From positions 28,904 through 92,903 of the forward strand of contig CALOFM010000036.1 in the NCBI GenBank assembly GCA_942492625.1: a stretch of 64,000 bases of DNA, in the 5' to 3' direction. The first letter of the stretch is position 1. Each line of letters opens with the position of its first letter. The translations under genes and the position numbers were made by a program. Source of the stretch: Thiosymbion sp942492625 (lineage in GTDB: Bacteria; Pseudomonadota; Gammaproteobacteria; Chromatiales; Chromatiaceae). The notes under the pieces were generated by a model that made no database searches, had not been told where the DNA came from, and was given only the letters and a program-made list of their open reading frames with translations. Shown in pieces: positions 45,932 to 55,252 of this stretch.

Positions 45932-48751
45932 ATGCAACACAGGTTGTTAGACAAGAAATCGCGCAAGCAGCGGCACCTTTCCGCGGCGCTCGCGCTGCTC
46001 CTCTGCCTCGCGGCGAGTGGTCTCCAAGCCGCCGATTCCGGACCGCGTCATCACGCCCAGGGTGCATTCGATGCCGCCAACGCCAGTTACACCGTGGTCA
46101 AGGGCGACGACCTCGCCGCGATAGCCGAGCGCCTCGGCGTCACGGTTGCCGAGCTGAAGGCGGCCAACGGGCTCGCGTCCGACACGATAGATGTCGGACA
46201 GAAACTGGTGCTGGCTGCGGGCACAGCCGAGAGCGCCGCGGTAGCCGCCCCGCAGATCACCGGCACCCTTGGATCACCCAGCGCCACGACGACCATCAGC
46301 GGCAAGCAACTCCCGGCGCCACAGCCAAAATTCGAGGGCGTGATCAAAGACGACGCCCTGCAATCCAAGCAATGGTGGGCACCGCGCATCGTGCCGCCCA
46401 AGGACGCGCCAAACATCCTGCTCATCCTGACCGACGACGCGGGCTTCGGCATACCCAGCACCTTCGGCGGCGTCATCCCGACGCCGACGATGGACCGCAT
46501 CGCGAACGCAGGGCTGCGCTACAACCGCATCTTCTCCACCTCGCTATGCTCGCCGACGCGCGCCGCGCTGATCACCGGGCGCAACCACCACTCGGTCGGC
46601 TTCGGAGTGATCGCCGAGCAGGCCACAGGCTTCCCCGGCTACGACAGCGTCATCGGCGTGGACAACGCCACCATCGGGCGCATCCTGCGCGACAACGGCT
46701 ACGCGACGTCCTGGTTCGGAAAGAACCACAACACGCCGACCTACGAAGCCAGCCAGGCCGGGCCGTTCAACCAGTGGCCGACCGGCATGGGCTTCGACTA
46801 CTTCTACGGCTTCGTCGGCGGAGACGCCAACCAGTGGGGGCCGAACCTGTTCCGCAACACCACGCAGATCTATCCCTTCAACGACTACCCGAGCACCTTG
46901 ACGATGGACCGTTCGGATCCGAAGGCGAAGATCTGGCCCGTCGCTGGCAAGGAGAGCGAATGGAATCTGGTCACCGCGATGGCCGACGACGCCATTGCAT
47001 GGATGGACCGGATTCACCAGACCGACCCCACCCAGCCGCTCTTCCTGCACTATTGCCCCGGCTCCTCGCACGCGCCGCACCACCCGACGAAGGAATGGGT
47101 GGACAAGATTAGCGCGATGCACCTCTTCGACGATGGCTACGAGAAGCTGCGCGAGCGGATCTTCGAGAATCAGCAGAAGCTCGGCGTCATTCCGCCGGAT
47201 CAGAGACTGACGCCGTGGCCCAAGGACATCCTCCAGCCCTGGGACGAGCTCTCGGACGATGCGAAGAAGCTCTTCATCCGGCAGGTCGAGGTGTTCGCCG
47301 CCTATGTCGCCTACAACGACCACGAGATCGGCCGCGTGATCCAGCATTTCGAGGATCTCGGCAGGCTCGACAACACGCTCGTCATCTACCAGAACGGCGA
47401 CAACGGCACCAGCGCCGAGGGCGGACCGGAAGGCACCTTCAACGAGGTGGCGTTCTTCAACGGCGTGGCTCCGTCCGTGGACGTGCAGATGAAGTTCTTT
47501 GAGGCCTGGGGCACCGAGTTTGCCTACAACCACATGTCGGCTGGCTGGTCCTGGGCGTTCGATACGCCGTTCGACTGGTTCAAGCAGAACGCGTCCCGGC
47601 TCGGCGGCACCGGCCAAAACATGGTGGTCTCGTGGCCAAAGCGCATCAAGGACAAGGGTGGTCTGCGCGAGCAGTTCATGCATGTCATCGACCATGTGCC
47701 CACGATTCTGGAGGTCACCGGCATCAAGGCGCCCGAAGTCGTCGACGGCATCAAGCAGAAGCCGATCGAGGGCACCAGCTACGCCTACACCTTTGACTCC
47801 GAAAACGCCAAGGCGCCTACCAGGCACACGACCCAATATTTTGAGATGATGGGCCAGTGGGCGCTCTACCACGACGGCTGGCTCTTGAGTACGAAGGTCA
47901 ACCGCGTGCCGTGGGATGCCTTTTCGCCGGCCAATCCGGACCCGCTCAACAACCAGGTGTTCCAGCTCTACGACCTGAGCACCAGTTGGAACCAGGCCGA
48001 AGACATCGCCGCGCAGCACCCGGACAAGGTGAAGGAGATGCGCGCGATGTTCCTGGAGGAAGCGAAGAAGTATCAGGTCTTGCCGCTGGATGCATCGGTC
48101 GGAGCCCGGGTGGCATCCCCGCGTCCGAGCCTCACCGCCGGACGTAGCGAGTATGTCTATACGTCGCCCATGACCGGTCTGCCGCAGGGCGATGCGCCGT
48201 TCCTGCTCGACACCTCCTACACCATCACTGCGGAGATCACCGTTCCCGAGGGCGGTGCCGAGGGAATGATCGTAACCTCCGGCGGTCGTTTCGCCGGTTT
48301 CGGCATGTATCTGCTCGAGGGCAAGCCGACCTTCTGCTGGAACATGCTCGATCTGGAGCGCATCACATGGGAAAGCCCGGACGCGCTCGCGCCCGGCAAG
48401 CACACCATCGAGTTCGAATCCAAGTACGACGGTCTCGGTGTGGGCACGATGGCATACAACAACTTCTCAGGTATAGGTCGGCCGGCTGAAACCACCCTCA
48501 AGGTGGATGGCAAGGTGGTCGTCGAAAAAAAGATGGAGAAGACGATCCCCATCATCCTGCAATGGGACGAGAGCTTCGACATCGGCTCCGACACCATCAC
48601 CGGCGTGAACGACGCGGACTACAAGCCGCCGTTCCCGCTGACGGCCAAGCTCAACAAGCTGACGATCACGGTGGACCGTCCGCAGTTGTCGCCGGAGGAC
48701 ATCAAGAAGTTCGAAGAAGCCTTGAAGAAGGTCGAAGCCGGCCGCGAGTAA
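45932..48751 (+). CDS. LysM-leader arylsulfatase-type exported sulfatase
   Basis: 939 residues from ATG 45932 (GGAAGAG upstream). Signal peptide (LSAALALLLCLAASGLQAA), shared leader DSGPRHHAQGAFDAANASY, LysM (VVKGDDLAAIAERLGVTVAE), linker, then a full sulfatase: APNILLILTDDAG metal-binding Asp pair, LCSPTRAALITG with the Cys modified to formylglycine (CxPxR), GKNHNTPTYEAS, YQNGDNGTSAEG. A C-terminal beta domain ends in a helical tail. Periplasmic or outer-envelope by signal and LysM. An external sulfatase-modifying enzyme (SUMF1/FGE) is required but not seen here. Intact and well conserved. Confidence 0.9.
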   Translation: MQHRLLDKKSRKQRHLSAALALLLCLAASGLQAADSGPRHHAQGAFDAANASYTVVKGDDLAAIAERLGVTVAELKAANGLASDTIDVGQKLVLAAGTAESAAVAAPQITGTLGSPSATTTISGKQLPAPQPKFEGVIKDDALQSKQWWAPRIVPPKDAPNILLILTDDAGFGIPSTFGGVIPTPTMDRIANAGLRYNRIFSTSLCSPTRAALITGRNHHSVGFGVIAEQATGFPGYDSVIGVDNATIGRILRDNGYATSWFGKNHNTPTYEASQAGPFNQWPTGMGFDYFYGFVGGDANQWGPNLFRNTTQIYPFNDYPSTLTMDRSDPKAKIWPVAGKESEWNLVTAMADDAIAWMDRIHQTDPTQPLFLHYCPGSSHAPHHPTKEWVDKISAMHLFDDGYEKLRERIFENQQKLGVIPPDQRLTPWPKDILQPWDELSDDAKKLFIRQVEVFAAYVAYNDHEIGRVIQHFEDLGRLDNTLVIYQNGDNGTSAEGGPEGTFNEVAFFNGVAPSVDVQMKFFEAWGTEFAYNHMSAGWSWAFDTPFDWFKQNASRLGGTGQNMVVSWPKRIKDKGGLREQFMHVIDHVPTILEVTGIKAPEVVDGIKQKPIEGTSYAYTFDSENAKAPTRHTTQYFEMMGQWALYHDGWLLSTKVNRVPWDAFSPANPDPLNNQVFQLYDLSTSWNQAEDIAAQHPDKVKEMRAMFLEEAKKYQVLPLDASVGARVASPRPSLTAGRSEYVYTSPMTGLPQGDAPFLLDTSYTITAEITVPEGGAEGMIVTSGGRFAGFGMYLLEGKPTFCWNMLDLERITWESPDALAPGKHTIEFESKYDGLGVGTMAYNNFSGIGRPAETTLKVDGKVVVEKKMEKTIPIILQWDESFDIGSDTITGVNDADYKPPFPLTAKLNKLTITVDRPQLSPEDIKKFEEALKKVEAGRE

Positions 48752-48773
48752 CGGCCAGTTAGCAGGTCGTGGA

Positions 48774-48807
48774 ACGCGGGCTACTTCCGAAAGGGAGCAG
48801 CCCGCGT
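48774..48807 (+). terminator. Hairpin terminator after the sulfatase gene
   Basis: Perfect nine-base stem acgcgggct (48774-48782) / agcccgcgt (48799-48807) with a 16-base loop, followed by gtttccctt, 22 bases after the sulfatase stop codon. Weak T-tract, otherwise a normal intrinsic terminator. Confidence 0.65.
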
Positions 48808-48898
48808 GTTTCCCTTCAGTCTTGCCGGGACGGGATTGCAGCCTGATTGCGCCAACCGCCGGCCGGGTATCGGCAAAATCAATGTGGAGTAAAGAGTG

Positions 48899-49336
48899 AT
48901 GAAGAAGCCCATTCTGCGCACCCTATCGATACTCGCACTTGCCCTCGGCGTCTCTGCAGGGTTTGTCATTGCGCAGGAAACGGCGTCGCCAAGTCTAGAG
49001 ATGGAGGTGCCGTCCGCCGAGTCCGAACCCGGTTTCGACACCTTATTGGGCCTATGGGTGCGACCCGACGGCGGCTATCTGATTGCCATCCGGGGCGTCG
49101 ACAGCGACGGCAAGCTCGACGCTGCCTACGCGAATCCCCACCAACTCCCGTTTGCAAAGGCCGAGGCCTCTCGGGAGGATAGTAGAATCAAAGTCTTCCT
49201 CGAGCTGCGCGCCGGCGGCTACAACGGGTCCACCTACACCCTCACTTACGATCCGGAGGACGATATTCTCCAGGGCGTCTACTACCAGGCGGTCGCGCAG
49301 CGGAAGTTCGACGTCTATTTCGATCGGGCCAAGTAG
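48899..49336 (+). CDS. Small exported protein, family unknown
   Basis: 145 residues from ATG 48899 (GGAGT upstream; GTG 48896 also possible). Signal peptide (TLSILALALGVSAGFVIA), then a compact beta-rich domain: LLGLWVRPDGGYLIAIRGVD, LDAAYANPHQLPFAKAEAS, KVFLELRAGGYNGSTYTLTY, DILQGVYYQAVAQRKFDVYF. The last strands resemble a lipocalin-like small barrel in style, but I cannot name a family. Follows the sulfatase and could be co-regulated with it. Confidence 0.75.
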   Translation: MKKPILRTLSILALALGVSAGFVIAQETASPSLEMEVPSAESEPGFDTLLGLWVRPDGGYLIAIRGVDSDGKLDAAYANPHQLPFAKAEASREDSRIKVFLELRAGGYNGSTYTLTYDPEDDILQGVYYQAVAQRKFDVYFDRAK

Positions 49337-49400
49337 GGGGCACACCGCTATACCCGTTTTTCCGATAACCGTTTCGACGTTGATCTTCTATATTCTAACG

Positions 49401-49808
49401 GTGGCTAAGCCGGTCTTGTCCCGGCCGATCAGCGGCCCTCCAGCCGGCACCCTGCCGCACCTCACGCCCGGGGAGGGCCTCGGAATCGCTCCGGGTATTC
49501 CGACCGTGCCCAACTTGCGTGACCCGGGTGGCTACAAGACCCACAAGGGCGCGATCGTAGCGCGGGGACTAGCCTATCTCTGCGACACCTTCAACCCGAT
49601 GACCGCCGAGGACCTCACAAAACTCGAGTGCCTTAGCCTGAAAAGCGACTACGACCCGCGCATCACTGCCGAGTTCAAGGCGAAGCCCGATGAGATGCCG
49701 CTGGGGGTCCGCTGCAGCTTGTACAAGCCTTTGGGTGCAAGGGCTGGAAGGGTGTGGTGGCCGGCCGGATCGCGACACCGAGCGCGTTTCCGGCCTCCGT
49801 CGGCCTGA
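49401..49808 (+). pseudogene. Tyrosine-phosphatase-like (Y_phosphatase3) N-terminal fragment
   Basis: From GTG 49401: PTVPNLRDPGGYKTHKGAIV, ARGLAYLCDTFNPMTAEDLT and FKAKPDEMPLGV follow the N-terminal part of Y_phosphatase3 proteins (N-F-R-D-L-G-G-Y ... R-S-D ... D-L-R-T). The frame then loses similarity and stops. The catalytic HC-x5-R loop is absent, so no phosphatase activity is expected. Several expected residues are also substituted (LRDPGG for LRDLGG, YDPRIT for YDLRTT). Remnant of a gene. Confidence 0.65.
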
Positions 49809-49861
49809 TCCGAGTAAGTCGGTCCGAAACAGGACCTGAGCAACAAAAGAGGAGATCCGCA

Positions 49862-50050
49862 ATGAGTGTCATCGAAAACATCGAGCTGGCGCGCTACCAC
49901 AGGGAGATCGTCGAGGACCTTCGGCACATGCTGAAGAAATATAGCCGCATCATGGAATGGGACGTACCAGACGTGGACGCGGGCGCCACCCGGCCTCTGG
50001 TGCTCAAGGCATTGCGGGATGCCCTCGCGGAGGTAGAAGCGGAGGGTTAG
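49862..50050 (+). CDS. Small conserved-looking helical protein
   Basis: 62 residues (MSVIENIELARYHREIVEDL ... DALAEVEAEG) from ATG 49862 with a strong GAGGAGAT ribosome-binding site. Charged, predicted all-helical, no signal peptide, no Cys. Family not recognised. It precedes the LysM-DUF1254 gene by about 180 bases on the same strand. Confidence 0.6.
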   Translation: MSVIENIELARYHREIVEDLRHMLKKYSRIMEWDVPDVDAGATRPLVLKALRDALAEVEAEG

Positions 50051-50227
50051 TCCGCCGCGGCAGAGGTAGCCGCCCGCACCGATACAGAGCAAGCGAAAGA
50101 AGATCTCGCGCAAAGGCGCCAGGACGCGAAGAACCTGGGGCCGAACGCCCCGGGCTACATCCCCTGAGGGCGCATGGCAGATGCCGCTCGCCTATTCACA
50201 AACGAGGAAAAACGGAGAGATACAATA

Positions 50228-51955
50228 GTGAATCACCCACTGATGCGTCGCAGCGGCAAGGCCGCCTGCGCCCTGGCGCTGCTGCTCTGCCTGGGCGGTG
50301 CCCGGGCCGCAGATTCTGGCCCGCGGCATCATGCCGAGGGCGAATTCGATGCCGCCAACGCCACCTACACCGTGGTCAAGGGCGACGACCTCGCGGCCAT
50401 CGCCGAGCGCCTGGGCGTCAGCGTCGCCGAGCTGCGCGCGGCGAACGCCCTGACATCCGACCTCATCGAGCCGGGCCAGAGGCTGGTCGCCGGCGCTGCG
50501 ACAGCGGGATCGCCTGCGGCGGTCCAGTACAAGATGACCACGCCGATCGCTCCGGGCGTTGCCACACCTGACACGCTCGAAACCTCCATCGGCACGTTGC
50601 ACTTGAGCGACGGATTTCCGAAGCCGGACACCGTCGAGAGGATCTACGACAACCTGGATCGGTCCCGTGCGCTGCAGGCCTACCTTCTGGGCATCCCGAT
50701 CGTCAACCAGGCCGGCATGCGCGACTCGCTGCGCAATTTCGGGCCGGACAATCAGACGGACGTCATCTGGGAGACCCTGGTCGACTCCAAGACCGTGGAG
50801 CTTACGGCGAACGACAACACCATCTACAACTTCATCTGGATCGATACGCACAAGGGGCCGGTGGTACTGGAAGTTCCGCCCATGTCGTTGGGCGCCATCG
50901 ACGATTTCTGGTATCGCTGGGTCACCGACATCGGGATCACCGGCCCAGACAAGGGCAAGGGCGGTAAGTACCTGATCCTTCCTCCGGGGTACAAAGGGGA
51001 AGTTCCGGAAGGCTATTTCGTCGCACGCCCGAGCACCTACGGTAACTGGGCGCCTTTCCGAACCTTTCTCGTGGATGGATCGCCCAAGCCCGGCGTCGAG
51101 TCGGTCAAGAAGCACCTGAAGATCTACCCGCTTACCGATGCAGCCAATCCCGCTCCCGTGAAGTTCGCCAATGCCTCGGGCGTACCGGCGAACTTCGTGG
51201 CGCCTGGCGACTACTCGTTCTGGGAGCTTCTCGACAAGGTCATCCAGGAGGAGCCAAGCGAAGGCTCGGATCCGACCACGCTGGGTCTGTTTGCCTCGAT
51301 CGGCATCGAGAAGGGCAAACCCTTCAACCCCGACGAGCGGATGAAGAAGATCCTGGAGGACGCCGCCAACATCGGTGCCGTAACCGCGCGCACCCTGGCT
51401 TTCAAGATGCGCGAGAGGGGTGCCTACTTCTACCCGGACAGCTCATGGCGTCTGCCTTTCTTCGGCGGCTACAAGTTCGAAGTCTCGCCGGGTGTCGCCA
51501 ACCTCGACGGCGCGACCTTCTTCTACTACTTTGCTACGGGCGTGACGCCGGCGATGGAAGAAAAGATGGTTGGCAAAGGGTCGCAGTACCCCTGGTGCTC
51601 TCTGGACGCGGACGGCAACCCTTTTGACGGCGCCAGAGCCTACAAGCTGCACCTGCCGCCGAACATCCCGGTCAAAGATTTCTGGTCGGTCATCGTCTAC
51701 GACAACCAGACGCGATCCATGCTGCAGACCGATCAGATGGCTCCGAGCGTCAGCAGCCAGAACAAGGACCTTCTCGTGAACGACGATGGCTCGGTCGATG
51801 TCTGGTTCGGACCCAAAGCCCCCGCGGGCAAGGAAAACAACTGGGTGCAGACGATTCCCGGCAAGGGCTGGTTCATGATTCTGCGACTATACGGTCCGCT
51901 GGAGCCATGGTTCGACAAGACCTGGCGACCCGGGGAGATCGAGCTGCAACCCTGA
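50228..51955 (+). CDS. LysM-leader DUF1254/DUF1214 exported protein
   Basis: 575 residues from GTG 50228 (GGAGAGAT six bases upstream). Signal (KAACALALLLCLGGARAA), shared leader DSGPRHHAEGEFDAANATY and LysM (VVKGDDLAAIAERLGVSVAE), then DUF1254 (TVERIYDNLDRSRALQAYL ... DVIWETLVDSKTVELTANDNTIYN) and DUF1214 (AYKLHLPPNIPVKDFWSVIV, SVDVWFGPKAPAGKENNWVQ, FMILRLYGPLEPWFDKTWRPGEI). DUF1254/1214 proteins are exported and widespread but of unknown function. Intact. Its leader is nearly identical to those of the sulfatase and DUF3604 genes. Confidence 0.88.
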   Translation: MNHPLMRRSGKAACALALLLCLGGARAADSGPRHHAEGEFDAANATYTVVKGDDLAAIAERLGVSVAELRAANALTSDLIEPGQRLVAGAATAGSPAAVQYKMTTPIAPGVATPDTLETSIGTLHLSDGFPKPDTVERIYDNLDRSRALQAYLLGIPIVNQAGMRDSLRNFGPDNQTDVIWETLVDSKTVELTANDNTIYNFIWIDTHKGPVVLEVPPMSLGAIDDFWYRWVTDIGITGPDKGKGGKYLILPPGYKGEVPEGYFVARPSTYGNWAPFRTFLVDGSPKPGVESVKKHLKIYPLTDAANPAPVKFANASGVPANFVAPGDYSFWELLDKVIQEEPSEGSDPTTLGLFASIGIEKGKPFNPDERMKKILEDAANIGAVTARTLAFKMRERGAYFYPDSSWRLPFFGGYKFEVSPGVANLDGATFFYYFATGVTPAMEEKMVGKGSQYPWCSLDADGNPFDGARAYKLHLPPNIPVKDFWSVIVYDNQTRSMLQTDQMAPSVSSQNKDLLVNDDGSVDVWFGPKAPAGKENNWVQTIPGKGWFMILRLYGPLEPWFDKTWRPGEIELQP

Positions 51956-51976
51956 GCGGCCCCGCTTCAGGGAGAC

Positions 51977-52011
51977 GCCGATTTATTGGCCATCCTGGCC
52001 AATAAATCGGC
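51977..52011. terminator. Perfect 16-bp inverted repeat after DUF1254 gene
   Basis: Arms gccgatttattggcca (51977-51992) and tggccaataaatcggc (51996-52011) are exactly complementary with a three-base loop tcc. It begins 21 bases after the stop codon. No T-tract on either strand, so it is either a factor-dependent or bidirectional terminator, an RNA-stabilising 3' hairpin, or a protein-binding palindrome. Confidence 0.75.
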
Positions 52012-52082
52012 ACGATCCTGTGCCACGGAAAGCACTGAATATCTCAGCGCTTCCTCAACAACCGAATGATTCGGAGATGACG

Positions 52083-52625
52083 ATGACCACTAGACGAGAA
52101 TTGCTTGCCGCCGCTGCCCTGTTCGCCCCCATGGCCTTTACCCTGAAGTCTGCTCAAGGGGCTGCGGAGGACTACAAGGACGGCGACGAGGCCCGCAAGA
52201 TGGCGGACTTCCTATTCGTGCAGAACGCCAAGGGCATCACCTACGCCGACGGCAAGCTGACCCTCAACGGAGTGAGCCCCGCAACCGTGATGTTCTCCGA
52301 CCGCCCCGAGCGCATCGCCGGGCACATGGCCACCGCGCGGTTCGTCCCCTTCTGGGGCGAGGGCAAAAACAGTTTCCTCAAGGACCCACCCAATGCCACC
52401 CTGTCCTTCCTGGACGACCAGAGCCTCGCAGATGCCGTTGTGGTGCTCCGCGATCCCCTGTTGGAGGGCGATGCACTGAGCTATCAGGTGACGGTTTTGG
52501 AGGGCGAGATCCCCGCGAACGCCGGGCTGGCATCGCTATTCATCGACATCATCGGAATGCCGCTGACCCCCCTATCCTTCGCCGGTGCGCGCCGGCGCGT
52601 GTGGCGTCGTGCTGTCTTCCGCTGA
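52083..52625 (+). CDS. Tat-exported protein, family unknown
   Basis: 180 residues from ATG 52083 (GGAG six bases upstream; ATG 52077 adds two residues). Twin-arginine-like signal TTRRELLAAAALFAPMAF, then a domain of about 150 residues: DEARKMADFLFVQNAKGI, VMFSDRPERIAGHMATARF, NATLSFLDDQSLADAVVVLR, VTVLEGEIPANAGLASLF, and a basic C-terminus ending RRRVWRRAVFR. Similar proteins occur beside DUF1254 genes; function unknown. A damaged paralogue is at 57622-57928. Confidence 0.75.
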   Translation: MTTRRELLAAAALFAPMAFTLKSAQGAAEDYKDGDEARKMADFLFVQNAKGITYADGKLTLNGVSPATVMFSDRPERIAGHMATARFVPFWGEGKNSFLKDPPNATLSFLDDQSLADAVVVLRDPLLEGDALSYQVTVLEGEIPANAGLASLFIDIIGMPLTPLSFAGARRRVWRRAVFR

Positions 52626-52840
52626 TTTGGCCTGTTGTTGTTTACGGTAGCCGGTGCGCTGGTGGTGGCGTTGTCGGTTCAAGAGCTTCGCGTCCGAAGC
52701 CAAGGGACATGGTGTTCTCGAGGTCGCGGCACCGTTCGTTGTGTTCTAATCGTGGGATCGTCGAATTCCAGCATGGCGTTCGGACGGCTCGTAACCAAGT
52801 AAAAGGCGCTGCGCTACAAGCCCTGATCCGGAGGCAACCT

Positions 52841-53398
52841 ATGGCCGATATCAAAAACGCAAGTGAACTGACCCCGCCATCGAGTGGCGACAAGTCCGGC
52901 ACGCGGGTGGACCTGTGGCTCTTCGTCCTGATGCTGGCCCTGGCCCTGGTCGGAGTGGGGATTGCACAGAGACAGGAGAGCGGCGGCAGATACTACTGGC
53001 TCTTCCTGGTGCTGATCTATGCCGCCATCGGCATAGTGCGGAGGTGGCAGCGGCGTAAAGGTGAGGGTCAGAGCCTTTGGTCGACGATCCGTGCCCAGGT
53101 CCTGCACTGGCTCGGGTCCCTGGTGGCCATCTACATCGTCCTCTTCTTCGAGTCCGTCGATATCTCCTCGCGAGGCGAAGCGGCGGACTATTCGCTCCTT
53201 ATCCTGGCGTTATCCTGCTACCTGGCGGGGGTTCACTTCCACTGGGCCTACCTGCTCATCGGTGCGGTCTTGGCCGTGACGGCAGTGGGTCTGGGTTATC
53301 TGGACCAGATGTCCCTCTTCGCGGTCGTCGTACCTCTGTCGGTCGTGGCGGTCTGGATCTTCGCCAAACGCGCGGTTGGCAAAGGGACCGGGACCTAG
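52841..53398 (+). CDS. Integral membrane protein, about six helices
   Basis: 185 residues from ATG 52841 with GGAGG six bases upstream. Cytoplasmic hydrophilic N-terminus, then helices LWLFVLMLALALVGVGIA, YWLFLVLIYAAIGIV, WLGSLVAIYIVLFFESV, SLLILALSCYLAGVHF, WAYLLIGAVLAVTAVGLGYL, SLFAVVVPLSVVAVWIF. No family recognised. It abuts the permease gene downstream (stop and next start almost touch), so the two probably work together. Confidence 0.75.
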   Translation: MADIKNASELTPPSSGDKSGTRVDLWLFVLMLALALVGVGIAQRQESGGRYYWLFLVLIYAAIGIVRRWQRRKGEGQSLWSTIRAQVLHWLGSLVAIYIVLFFESVDISSRGEAADYSLLILALSCYLAGVHFHWAYLLIGAVLAVTAVGLGYLDQMSLFAVVVPLSVVAVWIFAKRAVGKGTGT

Positions 53399-53399
53399 G

Positions 53400-55208
53400 G
53401 TGTATGGGGCTCGGGAGTTGGCAGGCGCGGCCAAGTTGAGCGACACAATATCGCCCTGGAACGACATCCTCGTCTGGACGGGGCTCTTGTTGGTCCTGTA
53501 CGCCCTGCACGATGTCTTTCCTGTCGTTTTCCTCACCTTCCTGCTGACCTATCTGGTGCGTGCCATCGTCGTCCCCCTGGCGCGCCGCGTCAGCCCGGAG
53601 CGGGAGCGCCCGAGCCTGGAACGCTGGCTCACCCTGGGCACCTTCGCCACAATCGTCGCCCTGCTCTGGGGGCTCGCCAGCCTCTTGGTTCCCCAGTTCG
53701 TCCTCCAGGGACGACTCCTTGCGGCTCACGCGGAGCGCCTGGAGCCGCAAGGGGTGCGCGACCATGTCCTGGCAAGGACCGCCGGCGCCTATCTTTTTCG
53801 CCGGACCTACGGCGCCCCGGGGGATCCGCGTTATCAGGCTGCCCTAGACCGGTTCGTCACCTCGGGCCAGACGGGGACGGGCGCCTACACGAGCTTCCGG
53901 CACATGCAGGCGCGCGTACAGGCGGGCTTCGAGATCGCTTACGAGGCGGCGGCACTGACCCGCCTGAACCAGCAGAGACACCCCCGCGGCGACGCGAGCC
54001 CCCATTTCAATCGTTGGTTCCTAACGGTCAAGGCCCCCGCACTCGTGGTCAGGCAGCGCGCCTCCTATCTGGCCCGGTTGCCGGCGGATGCTGGGGGGAC
54101 CCAGTCTGCAGACCCCGGGGACCTGGAGCGCCGTCTGGGCGAGTTGGCCCTGAAGGACCTCGATGGCAACCCGACGGAGCGAGACCGGCTGGTATCGGAG
54201 TGGAAGCAGGCCGAGGATGCGGAGGAACGGCGTCGACTGCGTGCATCTCCCGAATATCGCAAGGCCTTTGAGGCTTGGTTCGATAGTCCCCAAGGCATAG
54301 CCGCCGAGGTTCCTTTCAACGCTGCGACGTTCCTGGCCCTGCGCGATGCCTACGCGGAGGGGCTGGAGGCATTCAAAAAGGTCTACCAAGCGCGGGTAGC
54401 CCAGAAACCGGCCGGTCTTGCCCTGGGAAAACTCGACTTCCAGCGCTCCATGGAGCTGGATCTGGCCCGCCAGTGGTGGACCGGAAGCCCCACCGCGGCC
54501 AGTCTGCGCGAGCACCTGAAACGGGATGCATCTCAAGCCGTGGCACCCATCGTTGATCGTCTGGTCGCCGGGGTACGGGCCCTGATCGCAATCCCAGCCC
54601 AAGTCGGCGTCGCCCTGCTGCTGACAATCCTGATCAGCTTCGACATGGTAGGGCTGAAGAAGGGGGCCCAGCGGCTGCGCGAGGGCCGCCTCGCCGGCCT
54701 CTACGCCAGAGCCGCCCCCAATCTTGCCGCGGTCGCGCGGCTCATCGGCCGCTCCTTTGCCGCCCAGGGGGTGATCGCGGTCATAAACACCCTGCTGACC
54801 TTCGCCTTGATGCGGTTGCTCGGCCTGCAGAACGAGCTCCTGCTGGGTTTTTTCGTATTCATCGCCAGCTTCATCCCGGTGCTGGGCATCATCCTCTCGT
54901 CCATCCCGATCAGTCTGCAGGCCTTGCTGCAATCCGATGGCTCCTTGATGCTTGCCCTCTATGCCTTGCTCGGCATTTTGGTCATTCACGCAATCGAGTC
55001 GATGGTGCTGGGCCCCAAGATCGTAGGCAAGATGCTGCACCTGCACCCGGTTCTGGTGTTGGCGGTTTTGGTGATCGGCGAGCACTTCTTCGGTTTCTGG
55101 GGCCTGTTACTTGGCGTCCCTGTGGCCGTTTATGCGATTCATGCGGGGATTCTCGCCGAGCGAATCCCCGGCGTGTACGAACCGCCGCAAGCGCGTGGGG
55201 AGCGATAG
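53400..55208 (+). CDS. AI-2E/PerM-family permease with large internal insertion
   Basis: 602 residues from GTG 53400 (TTG 53376 would overlap the upstream gene). N-terminal helices (WTGLLLVLYALHDVFPVVFL) and C-terminal core of the AI-2E transporter family (RSFAAQGVIAVINTLLTFAL, GFFVFIASFIPVLGIILSSI, HPVLVLAVLVIGEHFFGFWG, LLGVPVAVYAIHAGIL). Normal members have about 350 residues; here some 250 soluble, mostly helical residues (about positions 110-375, ending before VGVALLLTILISFDMVGL) sit where the family has a short loop. Substrate unknown. Confidence 0.82.
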   Translation: MYGARELAGAAKLSDTISPWNDILVWTGLLLVLYALHDVFPVVFLTFLLTYLVRAIVVPLARRVSPERERPSLERWLTLGTFATIVALLWGLASLLVPQFVLQGRLLAAHAERLEPQGVRDHVLARTAGAYLFRRTYGAPGDPRYQAALDRFVTSGQTGTGAYTSFRHMQARVQAGFEIAYEAAALTRLNQQRHPRGDASPHFNRWFLTVKAPALVVRQRASYLARLPADAGGTQSADPGDLERRLGELALKDLDGNPTERDRLVSEWKQAEDAEERRRLRASPEYRKAFEAWFDSPQGIAAEVPFNAATFLALRDAYAEGLEAFKKVYQARVAQKPAGLALGKLDFQRSMELDLARQWWTGSPTAASLREHLKRDASQAVAPIVDRLVAGVRALIAIPAQVGVALLLTILISFDMVGLKKGAQRLREGRLAGLYARAAPNLAAVARLIGRSFAAQGVIAVINTLLTFALMRLLGLQNELLLGFFVFIASFIPVLGIILSSIPISLQALLQSDGSLMLALYALLGILVIHAIESMVLGPKIVGKMLHLHPVLVLAVLVIGEHFFGFWGLLLGVPVAVYAIHAGILAERIPGVYEPPQARGER

Positions 55209-55252
55209 CATGGCGCATTGCGCCGGCTCCGCGGATCCCGATAGGGCGCAAT

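Noticed and set aside
45514..47112. Plus-strand frame overlapping the sulfatase start in another frame.
   Set aside because: Rich in Arg/Gly/Pro as expected for a shifted reading of GC-rich coding DNA; no motifs.
46544..48403. Long minus-strand frame opposite the sulfatase gene.
   Set aside because: Antisense shadow of an intact conserved gene; composition without domains.
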